From contig NC_085140.1 of the NCBI RefSeq assembly GCF_024139115.2, forward strand, positions 14,949,085-15,013,084: 64,000 nt of DNA. The letters are read 5' to 3'. The notes under the pieces are model-generated. The model searched no databases and was not told where the DNA came from. It was given only the letters and a program-made list of their open reading frames with translations. The stretch's first letter is position 1. Each line of letters opens with the position of its first letter. The translations under genes and the position numbers were made by a program. Shown one piece after another: positions 43,365-55,145 of the stretch. The DNA comes from Armigeres subalbatus. Its lineage: Eukaryota > Arthropoda > Insecta > Diptera > Culicidae.

Positions 43365-45091
43365 ATGGGAGACTTGGTGGTCGATTCGGTCGCGGAAAAG
43401 GTGCCTAAGCGCACTGCTCTTGGAGGCGCAGGTAACCCCTCCAAGCAGCTTTTGCAGAGCAACGTATATTCATCGTTGCCATTCGACGAGCGCCAATCCG
43501 CCCGCAAGTCCCCGCCTGTGTTTGTGAAAGACAAGAACACTCGTCACGACAAGACGAGAAGATATCGCGACCAGCTTTACCTGATCGTCCTGATCCATCT
43601 GAAACACGGCTCCATCACCTGGAAGGACCTGAAGCGTTGGCGTTATAAATTGCACCATCGTTGACTGGGAGCGAATCGGCCAATGCACCGCGACGTCACG
43701 CAGTGCACCAACTGCTTCCATTTCGGGCACGGCACCAGGAACTGCCGCATGAAGCCGCGCTGCAACAAGTATGGCGAACCCCATCCGACTGACACGTGCG
43801 ACAAGATGGAGGTGGCCGATCCCAAGTGCGCCAACTGTGGTGACAAACATCGGGCTGCCCAAAGCAAGCCGAGTTCTTGGAAATTCGGAAGAAAGCTTCC
43901 ATCAGGACCCTACCGAATAAGAACCGTAATCCTGTAGTCAACGAGGTGAACTATCTGGTCATCGCGGCTTCCCGTTGAGCGATTCCAATCCTCCCACCGC
44001 TACAACCGTACAAGCGACTGGCAGCAGAAACTACGTCGGTTCAAGCTCCAGCACCACCGGCTCCATCCTCCAGCAAATGGCCCCCGCTCCCTCTTCTTGG
44101 ATTACGCCACCAACAAGTTGAGCATCGTCTACTCCCGGAAGATTCCGCTCCGCTCTACACCCGGAGTAGCTGGCTCCAATATTCAGCCATCTTGCGGTTC
44201 GACTTTGAAGCTGCAAATCCCGGTTCGACCAGATCTACATTCTGGGCCTTTTCACCATAGAAAACGGTTTCTAGATTGGGTCTGGCAAACTGGAACGCTT
44301 GCTCGCTCAAGAGAAAAATCATCGAGCTCAGCGATTTACCTGAGGAGAAGGAGATTGACGCTTTCATCACCGAAATCCACCTGAAGCCCGAGAAAAGCGC
44401 AACAATTCCTGGTTTAAGACTGGTGAGGTTCGATCCAATAAGCTCCAGAGGGGGAGGACTGGCTATCGCCTTGCGGAGCAACATCGCCTGCCACCTGCTG
44501 CGGGACTTCAAGCTCGAAATCATCGAAGCCGTTAGAGTGGAAGTCACCACCTCCGTCGGAGTCGTCACGTTCATCGTGGCTTGCTATCCCACATAAGCCA
44601 AAGTCGACGACGGCACGTCGGTCGAACTACGAAGGGATCATCGCTGGAGACCTGAACGCAAAGCACCAATCGTGAGGAAACACCGTCTCAAACCGCAACG
44701 GAGTCGTCTGGTTCAATGGCGAGCTTGAGGGCCACTACACCATCCTGAGCCCTGACAGTCCTACCCGGTTGACACGGTCCGGGCCCATGCAACGCTCGAC
44801 ACCTTCATCATGAACATGGACTTGGACAATCACGTCTCCCAGCCGGTCGTCTTCCGGTGGTGGCGAAAGTTAGAACTTCGATGAATCAGCACGAGCTGAC
44901 CCGGCGTAACTACCACCAAGTCGATTGGGGTTGGTTTCAACGGTGCGTGGGCGAGAACATCGACTAACAGGGGCATCCGGTGTCATCCGAAGACGTCGAC
45001 GAGCAGCTGAACGCCATCCAGGAGGCGCTCTCCCTAGCCCGCGCGCAGCATGTTCCAAAGGCTCAGCAGATAAGCAACACCCTAACCATTG
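43365..45091 (+). pseudogene. Jockey-type LINE, 5' part (gag and endonuclease)
   Basis: ORF1 starts at ATG 43365 (MGDLVVDSVAEKVPKRTA). After a frame change near 43665 it encodes tandem zinc knuckles: CTNCFHFGHGTRNC, RCNKYGEPHPTDTC (a Cys replaced by Tyr) and KCANCGDKH. ORF2 begins near 44276 with an APE endonuclease (LANWNACSLKRKIIELSD, ITEIHLKPEKSATIPG, RGGGLAIALRS), then a frameshifted EGIIAGDLNAKH region. At 45091 it is interrupted by the composite transposon and resumes at 50433. Broken in several places. Confidence 0.88.
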
Positions 45092-45098
45092 CACTATG

Positions 45099-46853
45099 GT
45101 CCAGGATACAGATTTACGCGGAAAGATGCATTTTACGCCAAAACTATATTTTTTAGAAAAAACTGTTGTTCTACAAAATTGTTCGAAATAGTAAGGCCAT
45201 TAATTAGGGTTCTACCAAAAAACAGGGTGGCCCATCATATAAAAAAAAATAGAAAATATTTTTTTTTATTTCTCGGAATATTGACATGTTATGTTCTACA
45301 AAGTTGTAGCGTAGCTTATTCCAATCAATTTTGCTGAAAAAACTTTTTCTGTAATTTTACCTAATTGGATTAGGGTTTACCTAAAAAAAAACAGTATTTT
45401 AAATCTACTTTTTTTGTTTTAGATTTCTCGAAAAAGTCGTCTTTAGGTGACTTTTAGAGCTTAAAAAAATGCAACTTTTGATGGGTAAATACGCTCAATA
45501 TCTTTTTCCGATCAAAAGTTATAATCGTTTTTCTGTCAAAATTTCATTTTTTTCATAAGTTGATATCTCCGGTTAGGGCAGACCAAAAAATATATTTACA
45601 CGGCATTTGAAAGAGAAATTAATATTCTTTATTATGTCGAAAAATTGGGGATATGTTATTTTTTATTTCAAGTTTTATCAATTTTACTAAAATCATGTTT
45701 TTTCAAATAAATTGATATAACTCGACAACGGAAGAAGATACAGACGATATTCTTATAGCAGAACACGCGTTTTGAAAAGCCCCAAAAGTCTTCAGAAGAT
45801 GACATTCGTGAGAAATGAAAAATAAAAAAAATCTACAGCTTTAACATTTTTTATAAATTTTATCATTATTATCGTATTGCAAGATTTACGAGAAAAGATG
45901 CATTTTCGGTCTGAGCATACTTATAAGAAACAAAATTTGTTCTACAAAGTTGTTCCGGATACTTGGGCCCTTATTATAGAGTTATCGAAAAATAGGGTGG
46001 GGCTATTTTTAAAAAATGTGAATTTTTTTTTTTTCATTTTGCGGAATATTGACATAAAATGTTCTACAAAGTTGTAGCGCAGATTTTTCCAATCAACTTT
46101 GCTCTATAAACATTTCATAAACAACACATCATTTTTTATTTTTCACGGATGTCAACGCGTGTTTTGCTATAAGAATATCGTCCGTATCTCCTTCCGTTGT
46201 CGAGTTATATCAATTTATTTGAAAAAACATGTTTTTAGTAAAATTGATGAAACTTGAGATAAAAAAATAACATATCCCCAATTTTTTGACATAATAAAGA
46301 TTATTAATGGCTCTTTTAGATGCCGTGTAAATATATTTTTTGGTCTGCCCTAACCGGAGATATGAACTTAAGAAAAAAATGTAATTTTGACAGAAAAACG
46401 ATTATAACTTTTGATCGGAAAAAGATATTGAGCATATTTACCCATCAAAAGTTGCATTTTTTTGAGCTCTAAAAGTCACCTGAAGACGACTTTTTCGAGA
46501 AATCTAAAACAAAAAAAAGTAGATCAAATATACTGTTTTTTGAGGTACACCCTAGTCCAATTAGGTAAAATTGCTCTAAATCAGCCAACTTAAGAGCTAC
46601 AAGAAAAGTTTTTTTTAGCAAAATTCATTGAAATAAGCTACGCTACAACTTTGTAGAACATAACATGTCAATATTCTGAGAAATAAAAAAAATATTTTCT
46701 ATTTTTTTTATATGATGGGCCACCCTATTTTTTGGTAGAAACATAATGATGGCGTTACTATTTCGAACAGTTTTTAGAACAACAGTTTTTTTCTGAAAAA
46801 TATAGTTTTGGTGTTAAATTCATCTTTCCGCGTAAATCTGTATCCTGGACCAT
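45099..46853. repeat. Giant hairpin A (arms ~0.74 kb)
   Basis: GGTCCAGGATACAGATTTAC at the left pairs with GTAAATCTGTATCCTGGACC at the right, and imperfect pairing runs inward to about 45840 and 46130. The loop (about 45880-46110) holds a third, diverged, direct copy of the arm (GGGTGGGGCTATTTTT, GGAATATTGACATAAAATGT). Non-coding throughout; AT-rich. Confidence 0.9.
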
Positions 46854-46854
46854 T

Positions 46855-47357
46855 AGAGTGGCCCAAGCTTATATGGAAAAAGTGAAAAGTCTGGAATTTC
46901 AAACCTTGCACCCTTAAATGACAGTTTGGGGGTCCCAGAAGCTCCCCTGAAATTTTCAGCTCATTTGGTCCAGTGGTTGCCGTGCGCAAATGGCTCAAAG
47001 TTTGTATGGGAAAAGTGATCCAAATGTATGAGGAAACGCAACCGTTTCAGTTTTTTGCTTCTATGTGGCGCTGTAGTCGACGGATTCCTGTTGTGGACAA
47101 AATGTAGAACCTTTTTTATATAAGGAACCGACTGGTGAAGATCGGATGTAAATCCCTTTGAAATTGGCCAAGTTATAAGCATCCAAAGTCGAGGGTTTCG
47201 AGCGTGTCCCCCAGGGGTGTTAAAAATGAGAGCAACGTACCACCGACCATTGCGGCGGCGATGCAGGCGTATTCGGTGTCGTGCGAAATTAAATGCATGA
47301 TTATCACGCAATCTCGCGAATTTTTATCTGATTGGTAAATACTTTCCGTGCTCTGTA
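46855..47357. repeat. Hairpin B, left arm
   Basis: About 503 bases paired with 49924-50427. Shared landmarks include TTTGGCCCACTCTA-type ends, GGGGAGCTTCTGGGACCCCC and GACACGCTCGA (reverse complement here). The left terminus (TAGAGTGGCCC) lacks the CACTATGGTCCAG present on the right arm. Confidence 0.9.
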
Positions 47358-49923
47358 CAGTAGTGTAGCTAGAGAGGGAGGGGGTGACTTACCACTGAAG
47401 CCAACGAGCTGAAGTTTTTAGGGGAGACAAAATTCATTAAATATTTGTAACGAGTTGTTTTCGGACATCGTGATGCCCGTTGCATCAATTTTAGAACGAT
47501 ATGATATAATCGTTATAGACAGAGGGACAGAAGGACAGAAAGACAGAGAGACCTGGGATATTATAAAAGTTATATATTTTTCAAACAACAGTTTTAATGT
47601 TTATAGCATAATTTATTAACTGTATAAAACTACAAAGTTATCAACAAACAACACTTATACCTATATTAATTATTTATTTCAACTGCTAGGTCTTCCTTTA
47701 TAATAGAGCGAGTGCAACCTGGAGAATTTTGCCTATGCTGTTGACCAACTTTGAGAAGATATTGAAGCTGTTCTTCATTTTTTGTCAGTTTTCCACTAAA
47801 ATTTTGAACTAGTTTAACTCCTCTTTCAGCACAGTCACTCACTACCAAAATGAATTAATTTTATTTCTACTTTCAACAAATTCTTCCAATTCATCCCATA
47901 TACTAGGATCTCCTACACGCCGGCCTTAAAAGATCTCTGCTAATCCGCTTCTCGATTAGGGTACAAGCGCCTTTTTTGATTACTGTATTTGCTGCTGTTG
48001 CATCAAATCCCATTGCACAGATGCGATCGCTTAGTTCCCATGCATTCATCAATTTGCAAACTTCGTTTGCCTGTCTTTCACCAGTTCCAGAAGACAATTT
48101 TGGGACTCCAAGCAGCTGAACATTTGCTCCAGAAGATACCAAAACTGGCAATCTTTCTACTATGTCAGTACCTGAAAAGAAAAAAAATCATATAGATTCT
48201 TTAAAAAAAAGATTAAAAATATGTTACAAATAGCTTCTTAAAAAAAAACAAATATTACCAAATATAATCTAAAATTGTAGGAAAGAAATTTCAAATAACA
48301 AAAAAACCTATCGATTACTTCAAATCATGCTTAGTTCGAAGATATCCAAAAATCATAACAGAATAACACATTTCAATGCTATAAAAATACTCAAATATAT
48401 TACCTGTGAGATCTTGAAGCAGCTTTTCATTCCAATGTACAACAAGTGGTCCATTTAGATCAAAATTGCTTTGGATATTTTGAGCAATCTCTTCGCGATA
48501 TTCTGCACGGGCCCTTGAGATTGTTTGTCTGCTAAAGGTAAAATCATAAATTTGATTTACTTCGCTCGGAAAACGCTCTACTAGTGAAGGGTTTCTCATC
48601 TGGAAGCAAGACATAAAAATATTGACATATAGTAGAAGTTACCATCTGATTTGATTATATTCTTACCTCCTCCATCAATAGTGAAAACGCTGGTAGCTGA
48701 TTGAGATTCCAAGGAAGGCTCTGGTTCCGTTGTTGGTTCTTCTTCGATTTTGCCTTTTTTAACTCTCGCAAAGGCAGATCCAGGCCTTCCAACTTCCCTT
48801 TGCAGAATAAGGAACTGTTTATCGTTATCGTTTTTAATCAAATTTAATGCATTTCGTCGAGCAATGTCAAACAATCGATCCAAATTATCAATGAAACTAG
48901 ACTCTTGCTCTTTCTGTTTATCTCCCGCGTGAGAAGATTTTTTGATAATTGCTCGCATTATTTATATATTAATTAATTAAATTATTTATTTAAATAATTT
49001 TAGAAGCTTAACAACAGCATTGTAGTGTTGCATTAGAGGAATTCTGTATTTCTCCCAAAAAATTTAAAGTTCAGTTACTACAGTTTTAGCAGCTGGTTTT
49101 ATACTCAAGTATTGATTTTTCATTATAAAACGCATTCGACCAAGCACATCACCGTTTGAAGGCAACTTTACACCTTTAAAACTTTCAATTGGGACAACAA
49201 GTTCCATACTTAATTCTTCCTTAGATTTAGAATCCATTTTATGTATTCCACTTGCACGATCAAATATCACTTCACAAAAGCAAGAAGCACATTTTTCTTG
49301 CAGGACCAGTGGTTTTGGAGATACAACGATTTGAAGAGTGAAAAATTAGATACGTTATATCGAGGTATACCTATAGAAATAAAGAGCTTTTATTTGATTT
49401 GTTAATACAACAAATAGGCCTAATGATTTGGGAGTTACAATTTTATGAAAAATTAAAATTCCTGAAATGATCGATTTTTCTGAATACCCTATATTGAAAT
49501 TGGTCACCATAAAGGGGAAATAATAAAATGGGTCCAATATTGTTCAACAAGGAACGATCCTACCAAATATAATGTAATTTTGAGGGATCATATCAATAAT
49601 GTTGGAACTGGATGGCTGTATATTTTTATTTGAGGCTAACAAAATAAATGGAACAAGTACTTAGTTTATTTCGTGTATTTACATTCACGCTTCGAAAATT
49701 GAACTCTAAACTATAGCATAAACCAAACTTGACCAAATTTTGAATTCTTCAATTTATGTCAATTTTGAGTAAATTTTTTTAGCGTGTTAGCTCGAAGATA
49801 AAACGACGCCAGAAAATTGCGAGATTAAACATCGAACAATATCCCTGATGTGTTCTTCTACAAAAAAAAGAGATCCCCCCCTTGCCTCCCTTATTCACCC
49901 CTCCCTCTCTAGCTACACTACTG
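47358..49923 (-). mobile_element. TA-target transposon inserted at the centre of hairpin B
   Basis: Ends CAGTAGTGTAGCTAGAGAGG (reading on through GAGGGGGTGA) and TCACCCCTCCCTCTCTAGCT (with ACACTACTG) are inverted repeats, each next to TA (47356-47357, 49924-49925). The flanks CTCTG-TA and TA-CAGAG rejoin to the palindrome CTCTGTACAGAG, the midpoint of hairpin B. A degenerate, intron-containing minus-strand protein gene lies within, so this is an internally deleted relative of an autonomous element of uncertain superfamily. Confidence 0.82.
47666..48958 (-). pseudogene. Transposon-encoded protein, multi-exon, internally deleted
   Basis: Minus-strand exons: 48667-48958 (MRAIIKKSSHAGDKQKEQES), 48404-48599 (FPSEVNQIYDFTFSRQTISR), about 47930-48171 (ELSDRICAMGFDATAANTVI, KKGACTLIEK), and a C-terminal piece 47666-47870 (SDCAERGVKLVQNF, LTKNEEQLQYLL). 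GT-AG junctions at 48403/48172 join frames (DLTG|TDIVERL); the first junction (48666/48600) is out of frame. The middle between ACRR and SDCAERG is missing. D-x-T-x-x-N-T...GA and LTKNE motifs recall a widespread unnamed arthropod/cnidarian transposon protein family; function as a transposase is inference. Confidence 0.7.
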
Positions 49924-50427
49924 TACAGAGTACGGAAACTATTTACCAATCGAATAAAAATTCGCGAGATTGTGTGAAAATCATGCATTTAATTTCTCAC
50001 GGCACCTAATACGCCTGCATCGCCGCCGCGATGGTAGGTGGTACGTTGCTCTCATTTTAAATACCCCTGGGGACACGCTCGACACCCTCGACTTTGGATG
50101 CTTATAACTTGGCCAATTTCAAAGGGATTTACATCCGGTCTTCACCAGTCGCTTCCTTATATTAAAAAGGTTCTACATTTTGTCCACAACAGGAATCCGT
50201 CGACTACAGCGCCACATAGAAGCAAAAAACTGAAACGGTTGCGTTTCCCCATACATTTGGATCAGTTTTCCCATACAAACTTTGAGCCATTTGCGCACGC
50301 CAACCACTGGACCGAATGAGCTGAAATTTTCAGGGGAGCTTCTGGGACCCCCAAACTGTCATTTAAGGGCGCAAGGTTTGAAATTCAGGATTTCATGCAT
50401 TTTGGGCCAGTCTACTGGACCATAGTG
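49924..50427. repeat. Hairpin B, right arm
   Basis: Inverted partner of 46855-47357, complete to the CACTATGG terminus (as CCATAGTG) and CATTG target duplication. Confidence 0.9.
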
Positions 50428-50432
50428 CATTG

Positions 50433-50600
50433 ATACACTCACCAAAGGTTTGATCCGTCTGAGAAGACCCGGTGCAATCGCATGACCAAAATTATCCAGG
50501 CCAGAATGTTGTACCTCAGAAAGAAATAGTGATTTTTCCAATAAGATCCGTGGTCCCCCATACTGTGCTAAACCGTTCGGGAAGCTAACCAAAATTCTAA
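50433..50600 (+). pseudogene. Jockey-type LINE, continuation after the composite
   Basis: Reading continues DTLTKGLIRLRRPG in the frame left at 45091. It decays within about 150 bases; the RT domain is absent, so the LINE copy is 3'-deleted. Confidence 0.7.
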
Positions 50601-50857
50601 AATTCTAATTAGGAGACAATGGCTCTAAGTACTACCGAGGTAGTACAGTAACTCCTCATATGCGATTCTCATCTTTTACCTGAATGATCAGCAATTGGGG
50701 AGCTATAACAAAATCCCCCCCCCCCCTCCCCCATGCATACAGCTATCTACCATGGCCTCCGTGGCAAGTACTTAGCTTTTGACTTCATCATCTACGTAAC
50801 CAACAAACTTTGTTCTCCTTGGAGAGAAATATTCCAGAACCATTAGTGACAACAAAT
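50601..50857. other. Short unrecognised spacer
   Basis: Contains a C-rich homopolymer run near 50718. No gene. Confidence 0.4.
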
Positions 50858-50883
50858 AAAATCTGGATACCCAACCCACAAAG

Positions 50884-52182
50884 CTTAGCTTAGCTTAGCT
50901 TAGACTGACTGTACATATCAATGGTTGCTACTCCGTGATTGATCAGAACTGGTGCAAATTGCACTACGATCCAATTGAATAGTGGTTGGGATTTACCAAC
51001 TATTCTCGAAGTGCACGTTTCAGCAGCTCGCAAATGTTGATCAATAACGGCGCCGGCCAAGTCCTTACAGTCAGTTGGAAAAGGGAAGGAATGTGAGTGT
51101 GTGGTAATTGTTGCTACTAGAGACCGAGAATACCTCTGCATCTCCACATTTACCACGGGAAGGAAGTAGTGTTAGTTGGGTGGGGTCAGTAACATAGATC
51201 AGGATTCACCATGGAAAGTGATGTGACCTATGAAACTTCTACACAGCAGTATTAGCATTTCCTTAATTTGTTCAATTGTTCATTCTTCGCGAGAATAAAC
51301 AATCAATCGCTCAAAGTGAGCGATTGTTCATTTGAATTTCGGATTAGGTGCCCGCGTTATCATTGCATTAACGTAAGAAAAGTAAAAAAGAAATGGAATT
51401 AAAATTGAAAATAATTGATAGTAATCGGAAAGCTAATGTTATTCAGCAACCCTTATTTTATCTCTATTTGACGTTAAGTAAGAATGTAAATTTACGTTCA
51501 TTTTACATGTCGTTTAGTTTGCATTACTTTCGCGCGCGTGTGTGTGTCACTTGCTTTGACCAGTATACCGTAATCAGGATCTCACTGGTTTTAATCCTGA
51601 TGTGCCGGTTGGCACTCGTGTTGGGCTTGTGCGCTTTGAGCGGCACACGGTCGCTTCCCAGTCTACATAAAATCGCACATGGTGCAATACAAGATGCTAA
51701 ATTGGAGACGATATACATACATGTTGTGTGGAAAAGTACCTCTATCGCCTGCACTTCAGCATCCTACACGACACCATATACGTTCATGTGTTGACTGGGT
51801 TTGATAGGGCCTGCTTATGGACACATGCAGCTTTTTGTAGAGGTTTAACAGAGCCCACACAGCAAATAATTTTGAAAATTCAACGACGTGTAAAACTGCA
51901 GGTTACCCCATCAAACGAATTAACATTCGATATTCAATTAAATTTGATTGAATTTTACAAGCAAGCACCGTTTAAATTTATTTCGATTTAAAAGAATAGT
52001 GAGATCGATTGAATGTTACGTTTATTTACATGCTCCAAATATGTGCATGAAAATACATTTAAAATCACAACATATTTTTATTTGTGCACTGTCAAACCCC
52101 ACCACATCCTAGGCAGGCCCCCTAACTCGCAGTGGCAACGGGGAGGGATCGTCAAGCCCTTGGACAAAGTCCCTGCTGCCCC
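50884..52182 (-). mobile_element. Retroelement with TAGCT tail and 26-bp TSD
   Basis: A 26-bp direct repeat beginning AAAATCTGGATACCCAACCC lies at 50858-50883 and 52183-52208. The minus-strand 3' end is a run of TAGCT units (50884-50903) preceded by a tail shared with 33307-33655. The 5' end (GGGGCAGCAGGGACTTTGTC) is at 52182. The interior, 51240-52080, shows no LINE domain, so it is a non-autonomous or internally deleted copy. Confidence 0.88.
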
Positions 52183-52208
52183 AAAATCTGGATACCCAAC
52201 CCACAAAG

Positions 52209-55145
52209 ATGAGAAACAACATATTTGCGTTCCAATTTTTCGTATTCGATTGTTTATTAGGTTTGGATACATGTTATGATTCCAAAGAGCAGTAACCAGA
52301 CGTGCTACACATTGTACCGCTCATACAAAATTTACTCCTTCGCTTATTTTTAGTCGCAACGAAAAATAAGCGACAGATACCTAGTCGCCTAAGAAAAACA
52401 TACATGTAGGAAAAGTGCGACTTTCTCATTTTTGAAAAATTGGTGGATTCTGGCGTTGAATGCTTTGATAACACGTGCTATTTGTACTGCTGATAAATTT
52501 AATACATGAATGCTCTGGAAAGTGCTCACAAAAGTTGGGTGGAAAGGCATGGAAAAGGTGGAAGCATTTAGCAGTATGTTACAATGATAGAAAATTAAGA
52601 TCTAGCTGTTTTAAAGTTTATGTTCTAACTGAACGTTTTCGGATACAAACTTTTGATGATTGTGTGAAATTTTCGTTTCCTACGAATAACCTCTTCTGAT
52701 ACATTTTTCAAAAAATCATTTGCTTATCTACAGGTGGCAATATTGAAACCGGACATTTGTCTCTATCACCACATCACCTCATCCCCTCAATTGCCAACGA
52801 TAGATGCATTCGAAAAAAAAAGTAACCATATCTAACGCCAAATGCAAACCATTCCGGGATTCTAATAATAATTCGTCAACGGCTGCGCTTCTCTATTACC
52901 AAAACAACCGCCAAGCCGTGCAGTGAACGAAACAGCCGGAACAGCTGACAGCAATCCCGTGAGAATCGAAACGAAACGGTCGCGATTTTCATTAACTTCG
53001 GGAAAAAGACAGCCGGCTGCCACATTGCCACTGACTGCCCTGCTGCTGTTGCTACTACTTCAGAGCAGCCCTCCGAACTTGGAACGAATAACTTCAAGGT
53101 GTAACTGCGCGCTAGTATTAGGAAGGGGATTTAATTCGTTCATCTGCCACTACTGCTGACTGCTGCTTTCCCATCCAGTAAAACATTCGCACTCTCGTCG
53201 GGGAGGAATAAGTTGCAGTTGTTAGTTTGGCATCGCATCGCCTTTAACCAGTCAACCACACAGTAGGAAGGCTCTCTGGCTGGCAATCTGTCAGTTATCC
53301 GCATCGCAGCCAAGCGTTGATCAAATTGATACAAGCAAGCAACTGCGCCGCTGTTTCGCCGACAAATTTGTTTCTATGCTCGTTCCGTTTTTTCGCCTAT
53401 GCTTTTATCAACGAACGGATGGTTAGTGGGTATGTTGCAACTGCTGCGCCGCTGCTGCACTGCAGTCTGCTCCTATCATCAGCTGCATCATGTGCAGCCG
53501 GACAGAGTGTGTTACGTTTGTCAGGATGAAGCAATGAGCCCACGAGGATAGGTGGACGGTTGTTGATCGAAAGGAATTGATATTATGTAGGCCAAAGGCA
53601 TCTGCTCTCATTTTCATTTATAGTTTGCTTGCTGCTGCCCAATGCTGCTCGTTGGGCGCAACCTGCTGCAAAGATGTGCAGATGCAATTAGAAATATGGT
53701 TAGTGTTATCGGTGCCAACTGCTGTTAAGTCATCAGGCAAAAGGAAACAAGATGTATTATCCGGCAGATGACAAGGTGGGCAACATACAAAATTGATGGT
53801 GTTTGATAATTCTAATATGTACTGCCCATCATATTTTTGCAAATTGTTGCTTTTGTATGTTTTGCACTATCAAATGGAGCAGATTCAATTATTACAAAAC
53901 GCATCTCAACATTTTTTTTTCTTACCAAACTTTTTCCTTAGGAAAATATGTATGCTTTTTTATGGAATGGTGTATTTATCAAGCTCTTAATCTACATTGG
54001 AAGCGGAACTAAGATTAACCGCTTGGAACATTGCTCTCTTGTAGATACACAATTTTTAATCAGCGATCAGTGTAGCCACCCAAACCGGCTTTAAATATTA
54101 TTTCTTCGATACCTACCTTTAACCTTTTACCTTAATTTTACTCAATTTCCGACAAAAGCAGTGATTACTCATAGTTTTGAGTTGTCCTGCTTCTAACGGA
54201 AATTGAAGAGAGAACAATACAATTTTACTCAGTCACTGAGTAGGTGAAAGTTAGCGTGATGAGAAACAAGCGACAAAAGAGAACCAACGACAAAGCTTTA
54301 TTTTTGTCGGAGATAATAATGACAAAGATCCGAAAAATTTTGTCAGTAACAAGAAAGAAGACATATTTGTTGTTAACTTTTCATTCCGTTATTTTGCACT
54401 ATCTCTACAGCAAATTTCGGATTTCTGCTATCGTAGTTTCTGCTTTTATGAAAATATTCGAGAATCTTACTCTGATTACTATAATAGCTCCGTATTCCCG
54501 GGAATATCAGGGCATGCAAGGCAAATAATTCTTGTCATATTGTGTTCCGGTTCTGATAAAGACTTGTTGGGAAGTGCGTTTGTCAGTAACAAACTCGGTT
54601 GATGACAAAGGGTATTGACGAATTCGAGAGGAACAAAGAAGGCATGCGATGCTGAGGAACAACAAAATCGTTCATGGCAAAGTATGAAGTGAAGCTACGA
54701 CTCTATCCAAAAATCGCTTGCATCAATGGGCGCCACATAGATTTTCGTGATTCAGACAATAGAAATCCCTTCCGTTGTCAATAAATATTTAGCAAATAAA
54801 GGGACACTTCCACCTGTTTGACCTGCCTCAGAATGATGCCGATCAGATATTGCATAATAGTTGCTTCAACATCCGCACAGACAGCATAGGATCAGCCCTG
54901 AACACCTCCGCCGAAAGCCGATCGACCTTGGGGGCCTCTTTAGACTACATGCATCGGATGGCTGCTTATTGAAGAACACTGGTTGAGACTTGAAGAAGCT
55001 GTTCAAAGTGCTCGAACCAACATTTCAGCTTTCCAAGTCAGTGAGTAACGAGGCAATAATCTCTGGATGCTGAGACATCCTTTCTTCATCGGTCAGGAAG
55101 TCCACATATGCCCGAGTCTTGTCTGCAGCAGCGCCCGACTCCCAC
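52209..55145. other. Unresolved 2.9-kb region, GC-richer core
   Basis: The core at 52860-53780 is CTG/GCC-rich and unlike the surrounding TE remnants, so it may hold a non-coding exon or regulatory DNA of a nearby host gene. The best frame (52923-53159, with a LPLTALLLLLLLQ hydrophobic run) has no ATG. Near 54110-54240 ACTCAATTTCC and CAGTCACTGAG hint at a decayed relative of the MITE at 20278-20456. Confidence 0.35.

Larger units (their letters stand above)
45092..50427. mobile_element. Transib-like composite: two hairpins, 5-bp TSD
   Basis: The outer ends CACTATGGTCCAG (45092-45104) and CTGGACCATAGTG (50415-50427) are perfect 13-bp inverted repeats. CATTG is duplicated at 45087-45091 and 50428-50432. 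CAC(A/T)ATGG termini with 5-bp duplications are the signature of the Transib superfamily. Rejoining the flanks restores an uninterrupted LINE reading frame (AQQISNTLTI|DTLTKGLIRLR), so the whole 5.3 kb entered the LINE as one event or grew there after one event. It contains hairpin A, hairpin B and a second transposon within B. Confidence 0.85.

Noticed and set aside
52923..53159. 78-codon frame with a Leu-rich hydrophobic run
   Set aside because: Starts at GTG with no upstream in-frame ATG seen, and the candidate splice donor (AAG|GTGTAA) is weak.
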